From NCBI GenBank assembly GCA_964622915.1, contig CAZUSC010000035.1:1-10445 (forward strand): DNA of 10,445 nt, given 5' to 3'. The position numbers and the translations under genes are program-made. The notes beneath the pieces were generated by a model. It ran no database searches and had not been told where the DNA came from. It saw only the letters and a list, made by a program, of their open reading frames with translations. This document shows positions 1 to 6,120 of this stretch, piece by piece. This stretch comes from CAZUSC01 sp964622915. Its GTDB lineage: Bacteria > Patescibacteriota > Andersenbacteria > UBA10190. The stretch's first letter is position 1. Every line of letters starts with the position of its first letter.

Positions 1-303
1 ATCACGACGAAGAACATATACCGTTATTTGTCCATCATTTAATAGCGTACCGGATTTAACGGCTGATGCAGTGCTTGAAAAAAGATGCCCAACAACCGCT
101 TTCGCTCCTTCTTTTACTAGACTAGGAGTAGCTGTAATTAGATAAGCACGATGAGCTGACCATCCTCCCTGCCCATTCAAAACTCCGTCATTATAACTAT
201 TAAAATTATCGGTAAATATCGTAGCTGCGGAAACTCCAAAACCCCATGTCAAAATTCCACAAAAAATTAATATGCTTAAAAGAATTTTACTTTTATTTTT
301 CAT
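1..303 (-). CDS. Secreted protein, N-terminal part only (runs off the left edge)
   Basis: An open frame of 101 codons begins with ATG at 303-301 and continues past base 1 without a stop. Residues 1-5 are basic (MKNKS). Residues 6-25 form a hydrophobic core, and a plausible signal-peptidase site lies after VSA (about residue 26). The mature protein opens with ATIFTDNFNSYNDG and then LNGQGGW. This opening resembles the start of LamG or concanavalin-like jelly-roll domains in secreted bacterial proteins, which is a family resemblance and not a proven assignment. No Shine-Dalgarno site precedes the ATG. The gene is visibly richer in A and T than the smc gene next to it, so it may have a different history. 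The function cannot be read from this fragment. The export signal is the firmest part of the call. Confidence 0.75.
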   Translation of the reverse strand, partial: MKNKSKILLSILIFCGILTWGFGVSAATIFTDNFNSYNDGVLNGQGGWSAHRAYLITATPSLVKEGAKAVVGHLFSSTASAVKSGTLLNDGQITVYVLRRD

Positions 304-442
304 GAAAATATTTAAAAACCAAGTAAATCATATTTATACCAACTGAACCTAATCCCTTCCTCCGTCTTCCGCCACTACTAGTCGATACGTGGCGTAACTG
401 CGTTTGCCGCGCCGTTGTAATCTAATCTTTAACATGCAAGGG

Positions 443-471
443 ATATTAATTGGATGTTGCCTTTCAGTCAA
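443..471 (-). promoter_or_regulatory. Candidate sigma70-type promoter for the secreted-protein gene
   Basis: Read on the minus strand, TTGACT (471-466) is followed after 17 bases by TAATAT (448-443). Transcription would start near 436 and leave a leader of roughly 130 bases before the ATG at 303. The -35 box matches five of six consensus bases and the -10 box four of six. A second -10-like TATGAT lies closer to the gene (332-327) but has no recognisable -35 partner. Confidence 0.4.
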
Positions 472-474
472 GGC
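459..474. other. Short hairpin after smc, possible weak terminator
   Basis: GCCTT (459-463) pairs with AAGGC (470-474) around a six-base loop, about 25 bases beyond the smc stop codon. No T-run follows in the direction of smc transcription, so as an intrinsic terminator it is weak. It also overlaps the -35 box of the candidate promoter for the next gene. Nothing else stands out in the 304-499 gap. Confidence 0.25.
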
Positions 475-499
475 TGCTTAGCTTGTAGTACGACCATAC

Positions 500-2710
500 T
501 TAAACACTCATTTTGGCGGCGGCCTCGCTCGTCATCTCGGCGATATCCTGCAGGCTGACGGAATAGATTTTAGATTGGCCGTTGCCGGGCATTGTTACGC
601 CATAGAGCACTTGGGCCTGGCCCATAGTCTCTCGATTATGGGTAATAATAATACATTGCGTTCGGGCACTAATTGCTTTAAGGATATGGGACAAGCGGCG
701 CGAATTGGCTTCATCCAAAGCAGCATCAACCTCATCCATCATTATAAAAGGGGGCTGGCTGGCCTCGGTAATAGCCAAGAGCAGTGCCAGGGCCGTCAAA
801 GCTTTTTCGCCGCCCGACAGCAGACTAATTGGCCGCGGGCGCTTGCCTGGCGGCGTTACCACAATATCAATCCCGGCTACTTCGCGTCTTAGCTCCGCCT
901 GCCCGCCATCGAATAGGCTAATAAAATAGCGGGAGAAAATCTGATTTATTAGATTAAATCGTTCCTGAAAATTTGCACTAATATTTTTGGCTAGCTCCGC
1001 TTTTAAGGCTAGTAGGTTACTGGCAGTATGGCGAATGTCCTGGATCTGATCGTGTAAATCCTGATAGCGTTTGGCTACTTCTTCATATTCTTTGAGCACA
1101 ATGGGGTTTATTTCGCCGATGCTGGCCAGCCGGCTAGATAGGCGATCCAACTGACGCCGATCAGGCGCTGAAGCAACCGGCGGAGCTACCTGACTTTCGG
1201 CCAGCATATCTGAACCCAACTCCCGCAATATTTCTTGCTCTAGGTTATACAGCTCGCGCCTGGCCTGCTCGGTGGCGGCCAGCGCAGCAGCCCCTTCTCG
1301 CTCGGCGGTAATTTCCTCCATGCGAGCCTCTTCCAAGGCCCGGATGGTATCTTCTTGGTGCTCCGCTTGTGCCAACTTTTTTTGCTGCAACACTACTTCC
1401 AACTCTTTTAAGCGCTTCTTATCTGGCGGTAAAGCAGTCGGCAGTTGTTGTAACTGATTTCTTTTTTCTTGCTCGATAGCCTTAAGGCGGGCAACTGCCT
1501 GCAGCGGTCCTTCCAATTGCTGGAGGACGGAGCGCGCCAGACTAATAGAAGTATTATCGCTAATTCGCACTAATAAATCGTCTATGGCAGCCGTGAGGGT
1601 CATGGTTTCTGCGCGGGAAATGGACTTGTTTTGTTGAATGTCGAGCAGGATCTGCCGGCAATGATTAAGGAGGAGACGAGTTTGTTTTAGCCAGTCAAAA
1701 TGTAATGAAGCAGATTTCATTTCCTGCAGTTTCACTTCAGCCTCGGCGTGTTGGGCGGCCAAATCTTCAATGGCCGCTGTCAAGCTCTGGCGCTGGCGCA
1801 AATTTGTCTCTTGCTCCTGTTGGGCTGCTTCGTACTTTATTTTTTCCTGTTGCCATTGTTGCTGGAGTTGTCTAGCGGGACCAGTTTGTTGCAGCTTTTG
1901 CCAATGAGCTTGTTCAATCGACTGCCGGGCTTGCCGCGCTTGCTGAATATTAGCCTGACCTATTTGCAACAAGTTCTCGGCATCGCTGACTGACTTCATT
2001 GCTTGGTGCCAAGCATTTTGATACCAGGACAATTGTTGTTGGGCATATTCTTCGGCCACTGCCGCTCGCTCCTGATACAAATCTGCCTGCCGTTTTAAAA
2101 CTTGGCGGCGGGGCAGCAATTCCTGGATTATCATTTCCACTTCATGAGCATGTTGCTGGCTGCTGGTAAGTTTACGGTCTGCTTCCGCCAATTTAATTTG
2201 CAGGGAGCGGACACCGGTGGCCTCATCAAAAAGCTCTTGCCGTTCCGCGGCGGACGCCGTCAAATAACGATCCACCATCCCTTGGGAAATTACCGTATAA
2301 CTTTTCGCCCCGATTCCGGCCTCGGCCAACACTTTTTGTAAATCAATTAGACGGACTGCATCGCCATTGACCAGATAAGTACTCTCGCCATCGCGAGTTA
2401 AAATACGGCTAACGGTAACCTCTGCCGCCTCAACCGGGAAACGACCTGACTCGTTATTAAAAGTAAGGTTTACCACCGCTTTATGACTGCTGCGAGCAGT
2501 ACCGCCGCCGGAGAAAATAACATCGGTGCGCTGGTGACTGCGTAACTGTTTGGCCGACTGCTCCCCTAGAACCCAACGGACGGCCTCCGCTAAATTACTT
2601 TTTCCGCTACCATTTGGTCCAATCACAGCCGTAATACCCGATTGAAATTCCAGACGAATGTGGCCGGCGAAGGATTTAAAGCCTTTCAGCTCAATGGCTG
2701 TTAACTGCAT
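500..2710 (-). CDS. smc: Short SMC-type chromosome segregation ATPase without a visible hinge
   Basis: This is an SMC-family ATPase, expected to organise and segregate the chromosome. With the start at ATG 2710-2708 it has 736 residues and opens MQLTAIELKGFKSFAG, which matches the usual SMC beginning. Upstream TTG codons in frame (up to 2728) are less likely starts. Walker A (GPNGSGKS) is at about residues 31-38. The C-terminal head has the signature LSGGEK at about 631-636, Walker B ending in DE at about 659-660, and the DAALDEAN D-loop. The middle, about residues 160-530, is a long Gln/Glu/Ala/Leu-rich coiled coil. Bacterial SMC is usually about 1,150-1,200 residues with a globular hinge rich in glycine; no hinge can be seen here and the arms are much shorter. 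It could therefore be a specialised SMC-like protein instead of canonical Smc, although both heads look intact and SMC-like. There is no Shine-Dalgarno site. It lies 95 bases downstream of the DUF456-type gene. Confidence 0.88.
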   Translation of the reverse strand: MQLTAIELKGFKSFAGHIRLEFQSGITAVIGPNGSGKSNLAEAVRWVLGEQSAKQLRSHQRTDVIFSGGGTARSSHKAVVNLTFNNESGRFPVEAAEVTVSRILTRDGESTYLVNGDAVRLIDLQKVLAEAGIGAKSYTVISQGMVDRYLTASAAERQELFDEATGVRSLQIKLAEADRKLTSSQQHAHEVEMIIQELLPRRQVLKRQADLYQERAAVAEEYAQQQLSWYQNAWHQAMKSVSDAENLLQIGQANIQQARQARQSIEQAHWQKLQQTGPARQLQQQWQQEKIKYEAAQQEQETNLRQRQSLTAAIEDLAAQHAEAEVKLQEMKSASLHFDWLKQTRLLLNHCRQILLDIQQNKSISRAETMTLTAAIDDLLVRISDNTSISLARSVLQQLEGPLQAVARLKAIEQEKRNQLQQLPTALPPDKKRLKELEVVLQQKKLAQAEHQEDTIRALEEARMEEITAEREGAAALAATEQARRELYNLEQEILRELGSDMLAESQVAPPVASAPDRRQLDRLSSRLASIGEINPIVLKEYEEVAKRYQDLHDQIQDIRHTASNLLALKAELAKNISANFQERFNLINQIFSRYFISLFDGGQAELRREVAGIDIVVTPPGKRPRPISLLSGGEKALTALALLLAITEASQPPFIMMDEVDAALDEANSRRLSHILKAISARTQCIIITHNRETMGQAQVLYGVTMPGNGQSKIYSVSLQDIAEMTSEAAAKMSV

Positions 2711-2741
2711 TGAGATATCGTACAACAAAAGAGGACGCTCT

Positions 2742-2758
2742 ACACTAGGCAGTAGTGT
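2742..2758. repeat. Small inverted repeat in the smc leader
   Basis: ACACTA (2742-2747) and TAGTGT (2753-2758) form a six-base stem around a five-base loop, about 30 bases upstream of the smc start. It could be an operator or a leader hairpin, but it is short and AT-rich, so chance is possible. Confidence 0.25.
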
Positions 2759-2805
2759 GTAAAGCCAATAAAGAGCAATGAGTGACCCCGCAGCTTATTT
2801 TGGGC

Positions 2806-3288
2806 TTAGACTGTCACTGCTACTAGAAACGAGATGATCATGATGACGGCTAGCAAAAATTGCATAACATTTGCTCCTAAAATTCCCAACGTCGACAGAA
2901 CGGCTACCTTCATGGCCTTCTCCTGTGATTTTCCTTCCAGTAAGGCGCCCATGAAACTGCCTAAAAAAGCTCCAACAAATATTCCTGACGGACCGCCAAG
3001 TAAGCCAATCAAAGCACCTAAGAGCGCACCCAGGAGGGCCTTACGCTGTCCGCCGCCGGCCCGTGCTCCAAGCACTGACCCGGCATAAGACACCAGCCAG
3101 GCCAGCAAACTAATAATTCCGAATATAACAACCGTGGAGGGGGCAATGGTCGAAAAACCTGTTCCGATGGCGTAAATTAAGATGCCCACAAAAGCTAAAG
3201 CTACGCCGGGCAGCCCGGGTAGGATTGTGCCAACAAGGCCGAGCAGCAGAAAGACCGCTGTAATTAACCAAAGCAATAAACCAGACAT
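2806..3288 (-). CDS. DUF456-type small integral membrane protein
   Basis: The gene encodes 160 residues that are almost entirely hydrophobic. It opens with a membrane segment (about residues 3-22) containing GLVGTILPGLPG, the motif typical of the DUF456 family. Further membrane segments lie at about 27-45, 50-72 and 128-158. Residues 74-115 are a glycine-rich stretch with repeated small-residue spacing (GALLGALIG, GAFLGSFMG), which suggests tightly packed helices. The biochemical role of DUF456 proteins is not established and none is proposed here. Its ATG (3288-3286) lies one base beyond the rnc stop codon, so the two genes are almost certainly cotranscribed and probably translationally coupled. 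The protein would sit in the cytoplasmic membrane. Confidence 0.8.
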   Translation of the reverse strand: MSGLLLWLITAVFLLLGLVGTILPGLPGVALAFVGILIYAIGTGFSTIAPSTVVIFGIISLLAWLVSYAGSVLGARAGGGQRKALLGALLGALIGLLGGPSGIFVGAFLGSFMGALLEGKSQEKAMKVAVLSTLGILGANVMQFLLAVIMIISFLVAVTV

Positions 3289-3289
3289 C

Positions 3290-4003
3290 CTACAATTCCG
3301 ATTTATCCATTTGCTCTAGTTTGGCTAGAGCAACGCGGGCAGCATTTTGCTGGGCTTCCTGCTTACTGGTGCCCACTCCCTCCCCAAGACTCTTGTCGCC
3401 AAGGTAGGCCCCGACCACAAACTCTTTTTCATGGTCCAACCCCGATTCGCTTAGTACTTTATAGACGGGTGTGACACGAAATTTCTCCTGGGCCAGCTCT
3501 TGAAAGCGACTCTTACTATCAATATGTAATCCTTGTTCCTCGACCTCGGTTAGTTTGGAAACGATATAGACATCAATCACTTTCTTGGCCGCTTCATACC
3601 CTTGGTCTAAGTATAAAGACCCAATCACTGCTTCAATAGCGTTAGCTAAAATATATTCGCGGGCCTTACCTTCATCTTTTCGCTCACCGCGCGACAGCAG
3701 CAAATAGCTGTCCAAATCAAGTTCATGGGCAATTTTTGACAGCATTTCTCCCCGCACAATTGCCGAGCGCAGATTAGTCATGTCGCCTTCCGGCAAATTG
3801 TAGTTATGGTAGAGGTGATCGGTGACGACTAATTCCAACACCGCATCGCCGAGAAACTCCAGACGCTCATTGTGCTGCAGCTCAAAGGAGGGGTTTTCAT
3901 TAAGGTACGATCGATGCACCAGAGCTTGGCGCAACAATAGCTGGTTCTTAAAAACAATCCCCAATTTTTCTTCTAATGGTTTTAAGTCTTTATTCGGCGA
4001 CAT
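3290..4003 (-). CDS. rnc: Ribonuclease III
   Basis: RNase III cuts double-stranded RNA and matures rRNA and some mRNAs in the cytoplasm. The 237-residue product has the usual length and layout. The endonuclease domain occupies about residues 5-155 and carries the family signature NERLEFLGDAV at 45-55, with metal-binding Glu49 and Asp53. The second half of the site, ILANAIEAVIG, has Glu124 but Asn121 where the E. coli enzyme has Asp114; this change also occurs in other active-looking family members. A double-stranded RNA-binding domain covers about 162-232 and ends in the typical SKQEAQQNAARVAL helix. The start ATG (4003-4001) fits the family and has no Shine-Dalgarno site; its leader is an A-rich heptamer repeat on the plus strand, U-rich in the mRNA. 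It follows nusB by 115 bases and abuts the DUF456-type gene. Confidence 0.95.
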   Translation of the reverse strand: MSPNKDLKPLEEKLGIVFKNQLLLRQALVHRSYLNENPSFELQHNERLEFLGDAVLELVVTDHLYHNYNLPEGDMTNLRSAIVRGEMLSKIAHELDLDSYLLLSRGERKDEGKAREYILANAIEAVIGSLYLDQGYEAAKKVIDVYIVSKLTEVEEQGLHIDSKSRFQELAQEKFRVTPVYKVLSESGLDHEKEFVVGAYLGDKSLGEGVGTSKQEAQQNAARVALAKLEQMDKSEL

Positions 4004-4011
4004 AAGAAATT

Positions 4012-4060
4012 AAAAGTTCAAAAATAAAAATGCAAAACTGAAACTAAAAATTCAAAAATT
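4012..4060. repeat. A-rich heptamer-periodic repeat in the rnc leader
   Basis: Seven consecutive seven-base units can be laid out: AAAAGTT, CAAAAAT, AAAAATG, CAAAACT, GAAACTA, AAAATTC, AAAAATT. Each has a run of three to five A near its start. The block ends eight bases before the rnc start codon, so in the mRNA it is a U-rich, poorly structured leader. Confidence 0.6.
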
Positions 4061-4118
4061 AATTAGTGCCATCCAGAGGTTCAGGTTTTAACTTCAAGCT
4101 TTGCCTTTTAAGTTTCTT

Positions 4119-4556
4119 TTACTCATCCTTCCTCGGCTCGCCCATGTTCTTATAAATCGTTCCCAATATGCCGTTAATAAACTTGCCGGAGCTGGCCCCG
4201 CCAAAGGTTTTCGCTAACTCAATCGATTCATTGATGGCGACTTTGGGCGGCACGTCCTCGGCATTGGCAAATTTAAGCTCATAAATACCAATGCGCAACA
4301 CATTGCGGTCAACGTTAGTAATTTGCGCCAGTGGCCAATCCGGAGCGGAATCTGTAATAAGCTGGTCGATTTCTTTGAGGTGTTTTTCTACGCCAAAAAC
4401 TAAATCGTATATAAAGTCGGTATCATCCATGCCGGGGGCAAATTCTTCCACGTTGTGCTTCGTAATGATTTTGAGCAAACTTTTTTTTTGCTCACGGACA
4501 TCCCACTCAAAGAGACTTTGTAGGGCGATGGACCGGCTAAGATGGCGATTGGCCAT
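4119..4556 (-). CDS. nusB: Transcription antitermination factor NusB
   Basis: NusB binds boxA RNA together with ribosomal protein S10 and promotes antitermination during rRNA transcription in the cytoplasm. The 145-residue product has normal length. It begins MANRHLSRSIALQSLFEWD, the usual arginine-rich start (R..A.Q.L...D), and ends with the conserved C-terminal helix block: DRNVLRIGIYEL at about 93-104, then VAINESIELAKTF and FINGILGTIYK. ATG 4556-4554 is the only reasonable start and has no Shine-Dalgarno site. A TTTAAT hexamer lies 11 bases before the ATG, so a very short leader from its own promoter is possible. It follows rpmF by 99 bases, with a terminator-like hairpin between them. 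The neighbours rpmF and rnc put it in a translation and RNA-processing cluster. Confidence 0.94.
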   Translation of the reverse strand: MANRHLSRSIALQSLFEWDVREQKKSLLKIITKHNVEEFAPGMDDTDFIYDLVFGVEKHLKEIDQLITDSAPDWPLAQITNVDRNVLRIGIYELKFANAEDVPPKVAINESIELAKTFGGASSGKFINGILGTIYKNMGEPRKDE

Positions 4557-4600
4557 GGTGAGGGTACATTAAAGTTCAAGCTCTACAACAAGTTATATCC

Positions 4601-4639
4601 AAAAGAAGAGCATCAGTCAAAGCGTGAAGCTCTTCTTTT
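4601..4639. terminator. Symmetric intrinsic terminator after rpmF
   Basis: An 11-base perfect stem (4601-4611 with 4629-4639) has an inner TCA/TGA pairing within its 17-base loop. It starts about 17 bases beyond the rpmF stop. Both strands end in a T-rich arm (six T on the plus strand, four on the minus strand), so it could act in either direction. On the minus strand it would end or reduce rpmF transcription before nusB. Confidence 0.65.
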
Positions 4640-4655
4640 TTGCCAGCCGATCTAA

Positions 4656-4886
4656 TTAAGCGGCTTCCCGAGCTTTTTCTTTCGCTTTACGCTCTTTCTT
4701 ATTAATATCTTTAAGCACGTTAATAACCTCATGTCCCTTGTACGTGCCACAAGTGGGGCAGGCAGTGTGCGGCGGGATACTGGATTGACACTTCGGACAG
4801 GCAATCAGCTTCAGGCCTTTTAAGGCATGATGGCTCCGGCGCATGTTGCGCTTCGATTTGGCGGTACGTTTTTTAGGAACGGCCAT
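4656..4886 (-). CDS. rpmF: 50S ribosomal protein L32
   Basis: L32 is a small zinc-ribbon protein of the large ribosomal subunit. The 76-residue product begins MAVPKKRTAKSKRNMRRSHH, the family's basic start. It carries a four-cysteine zinc ribbon, Cys30-x2-Cys33 and Cys43-x2-Cys46, within ACPKCQSS and ACPTCGTYKG. The tail is Lys/Glu/Ala-rich and a little longer than in many bacteria. The form with all four cysteines is the zinc-binding version. The leader has no Shine-Dalgarno site and consists mainly of an A-rich heptamer block on the plus strand. A possible -10 (TATATT) lies in that block without a convincing -35. A terminator-like hairpin follows the stop codon. Confidence 0.96.
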   Translation of the reverse strand: MAVPKKRTAKSKRNMRRSHHALKGLKLIACPKCQSSIPPHTACPTCGTYKGHEVINVLKDINKKERKAKEKAREAA

Positions 4887-4900
4887 AGCTTAGATTAGAA

Positions 4901-4935
4901 AATAGAGAAGTAAGAATTAAGAAATAAGAATATAG
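4901..4935. repeat. A-rich heptamer-periodic repeat in the rpmF leader
   Basis: Five consecutive seven-base units can be read: AATAGAG, AAGTAAG, AATTAAG, AAATAAG, AATATAG. Most end in AAG or TAG. The block begins 14 bases before the rpmF start codon and has the same period as the repeats at 4012-4060 and 5960-5987. Confidence 0.55.
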
Positions 4936-4951
4936 TAAGCGGGGGAAAACG

Positions 4952-4976
4952 CAATAGCCTCACGCTCTCTCTATTG
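4952..4976. repeat. Inverted repeat upstream of rpmF
   Basis: CAATAG (4952-4957) and CTATTG (4971-4976) are perfect inverted copies separated by 13 bases. They lie upstream of rpmF and beyond the terminator of the neighbouring small gene. They could be an operator or a leader stem. The length does not exclude chance. Confidence 0.25.
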
Positions 4977-5005
4977 TCCAGTGTTACGTGCTACGGGACG
5001 TCTAT

Positions 5006-5037
5006 AAAAAAATGCCCGGCCGCAGCACGTGCCGGGC
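5006..5037 (-). terminator. Strong intrinsic terminator of the 5047-5322 gene
   Basis: On the minus strand a seven-base all-GC stem (5037-5031 with 5020-5014, GCCCGGC/GCCGGGC) with a ten-base loop is followed by one A and seven T (5012-5006). It begins ten bases after the stop codon of the small membrane-protein gene. This is a textbook rho-independent terminator and separates that gene from rpmF. Confidence 0.88.
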
Positions 5038-5046
5038 GGGTAAGTA

Positions 5047-5322
5047 TCACGTCGTTTCGACGGACTCCGTGTCCCAATCGGTGGTGTCGCCCCAATCGCG
5101 GATCTTGAGGATCAAAACAGCAAACGGGAAAACACACAGTGTGACCATGCGGACGTTCTGGTCTTCGCCCAGGGCGCTGAATACTAGGGCGGAGACAACC
5201 CAAGCAAGTACCAGCAACGCGCCGACTAAAGTCCAGGCGACGTACCATGTGGAGACCACACGAGGCAATCTCCGCGGTACGTAGGGCAGACAATCATTAC
5301 ACACGCAACTTTTCACGTTCAT
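5047..5322 (-). CDS. Small membrane protein with an N-terminal cysteine cluster, unknown function
   Basis: I do not recognise this 91-residue protein. It begins MNVKSCVCNDC, with cysteines at 6, 8 and 11, then a basic stretch (RRLPR). Two hydrophobic segments follow at about residues 26-51 and 57-73, and the tail is acidic. This suggests a two-pass membrane protein with a short, possibly metal-binding or redox-active, Cys cluster; that is inference. The start at ATG 5322-5320 is set by a near-perfect Shine-Dalgarno site (AGGAGGTG) about nine bases upstream. The longer in-frame extension up to 5355 runs across this site and is unlikely. The gene has its own promoter, an 18-base palindrome near the transcription start, and its own terminator, so it forms a single-gene unit. 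It is visibly richer in G and C than its neighbours. Confidence 0.75.
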   Translation of the reverse strand: MNVKSCVCNDCLPYVPRRLPRVVSTWYVAWTLVGALLVLAWVVSALVFSALGEDQNVRMVTLCVFPFAVLILKIRDWGDTTDWDTESVETT

Positions 5323-5399
5323 ATACCTACACCTCCTAAACGAAAGAACACCCAAACAACAAACCCAAAAGGGACGTCCAGCGGGAGTACTTCCTTGGA

Positions 5400-5417
5400 C
5401 AGCTCTCTTGAGAGCTG
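5400..5417. promoter_or_regulatory. 18-base palindrome at the transcription start, operator or leader hairpin
   Basis: CAGCTCTC and GAGAGCTG are perfect eight-base inverted copies separated by TT. The palindrome begins five bases downstream of the -10 box of the adjacent promoter, covering the expected +1. It could bind a dimeric repressor or form a 5' hairpin that protects the mRNA. Confidence 0.6.
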
Positions 5418-5421
5418 CTAC

Positions 5422-5449
5422 ATAATACCTAAGCTAATGCAATAGTCAA
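5422..5449 (-). promoter_or_regulatory. Sigma70-type promoter of the 5047-5322 gene
   Basis: On the minus strand TTGACT (5449-5444) and TATTAT (5427-5422) are separated by 16 bases. Each matches five of six consensus bases. The expected start is near 5415, which gives a leader of about 90 bases ending in the AGGAGG site of the small membrane-protein gene. Confidence 0.7.
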
Positions 5450-5486
5450 GGCTCCCGTTTTAGCTCATTACCAGCCTCGAGTGTGT

Positions 5487-6119
5487 TTAGGTTTTGATTA
5501 GTTTAGCAACTGGAGAATAAGTGCGACGGTGGTAAGGAGTGATGCCAAGAGAGAAAAGAGCAGTTAGATGTGCTTTGGATCCATAACCTTTGTGGGAAGC
5601 AAAACCATAAGCGGGAAATTTCTTATCCAGCTTAATCATTAATTGATCACGGTGCACTTTGGCCAAAATACTGGCGGCGGCGATCGAAAAACATTGCGCA
5701 TCGCCGTCAATAATATTTATAGCAGGAATTGTAGGATGAATTTGAGCGGGCGTGCCATCAATGAGCAATAGTTCTGGGGCAATGTTTAATTTATCAATCG
5801 CTCGCTGCATGGCTAAATGTGAAGCTTTCCTAATATTCAGCCGCGATATTTCCTCCACGCTGGCTTCACCGATTGCCCATGCCTGCGCGTTATTTTTAAT
5901 AAATGTGTTGGCGCGCTCGCGTTGAGTCGCTGATAGCAACTTGCTATCACGTATAACTGGAAATTCGAAATTCGAAATTGGAAATTCGCGGCTGAACACG
6001 ACAGCCGCGGCCACTACTGGTCCGGCTAATGCTCCCATTCCTACTTCATCAATACCGGCAATCAAGGCAATATTCTGGTCCCAATATTGCTGCTCGTGTT
6101 CCCAAGACGGGTTAATCAT
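5487..6119 (-). CDS. rnhB: Ribonuclease HII
   Basis: RNase HII removes ribonucleotides and RNA primers from DNA-RNA hybrids in the cytoplasm. With the start at ATG 6119-6117 the protein has 210 residues. The four catalytic acids are visible: Asp24 and Glu25 in GIDEVGMG, Asp121 in LLIDGT, and Asp140 in IIDGDA, followed by the conserved AAASILAKVHRD. The usual Gly-Arg-Gly motif reads Gly-Met-Gly here. Between the first motif and the DSKLLS segment there is a loop of about five extra residues (around 45-55, including ISNFEFP) encoded by a four-copy heptamer repeat. The start codon lies one base past the tRNA-Arg discriminator base. The only GGAG in front of it is the 3' acceptor strand of that tRNA. 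An in-frame extension to 6149 would run into the tRNA and is rejected. No clear terminator follows. Confidence 0.94.
   Translation of the reverse strand: MINPSWEHEQQYWDQNIALIAGIDEVGMGALAGPVVAAAVVFSREFPISNFEFPVIRDSKLLSATQRERANTFIKNNAQAWAIGEASVEEISRLNIRKASHLAMQRAIDKLNIAPELLLIDGTPAQIHPTIPAINIIDGDAQCFSIAAASILAKVHRDQLMIKLDKKFPAYGFASHKGYGSKAHLTALFSLGITPYHRRTYSPVAKLIKT
5960..5987. repeat. Four tandem heptamers inside rnhB
   Basis: The plus strand reads GAAATTC, GAAATTC, GAAATTG, GAAATTC without gaps. On the coding strand this gives the peptide EFPISNFEF in a surface loop. Seven is not a multiple of three, so gain or loss of one unit would shift the reading frame. Similar AAATTC-type repeats are common between genes in this kind of genome, by my recollection. 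Confidence 0.8.
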
Positions 6120-6120
6120 G

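Noticed and set aside
575..2341. Several plus-strand frames opposite smc
   Set aside because: Their composition follows the smc coding strand, and none shows a ribosome site or family motif.
2711..2728. TTG start for smc six codons upstream
   Set aside because: The ATG at 2710 gives the typical SMC N-terminus, and no ribosome site favours the longer form.
4012..4060. Possible CRISPR-like or satellite array
   Set aside because: The units are only seven bases, without spacers, and vary too much for a CRISPR array.
4988..5293. Two open frames of about 100 codons overlapping the small membrane-protein gene in other frames
   Set aside because: Both run across its strong terminator, and neither has a ribosome site as good as that of the 5047-5322 frame.
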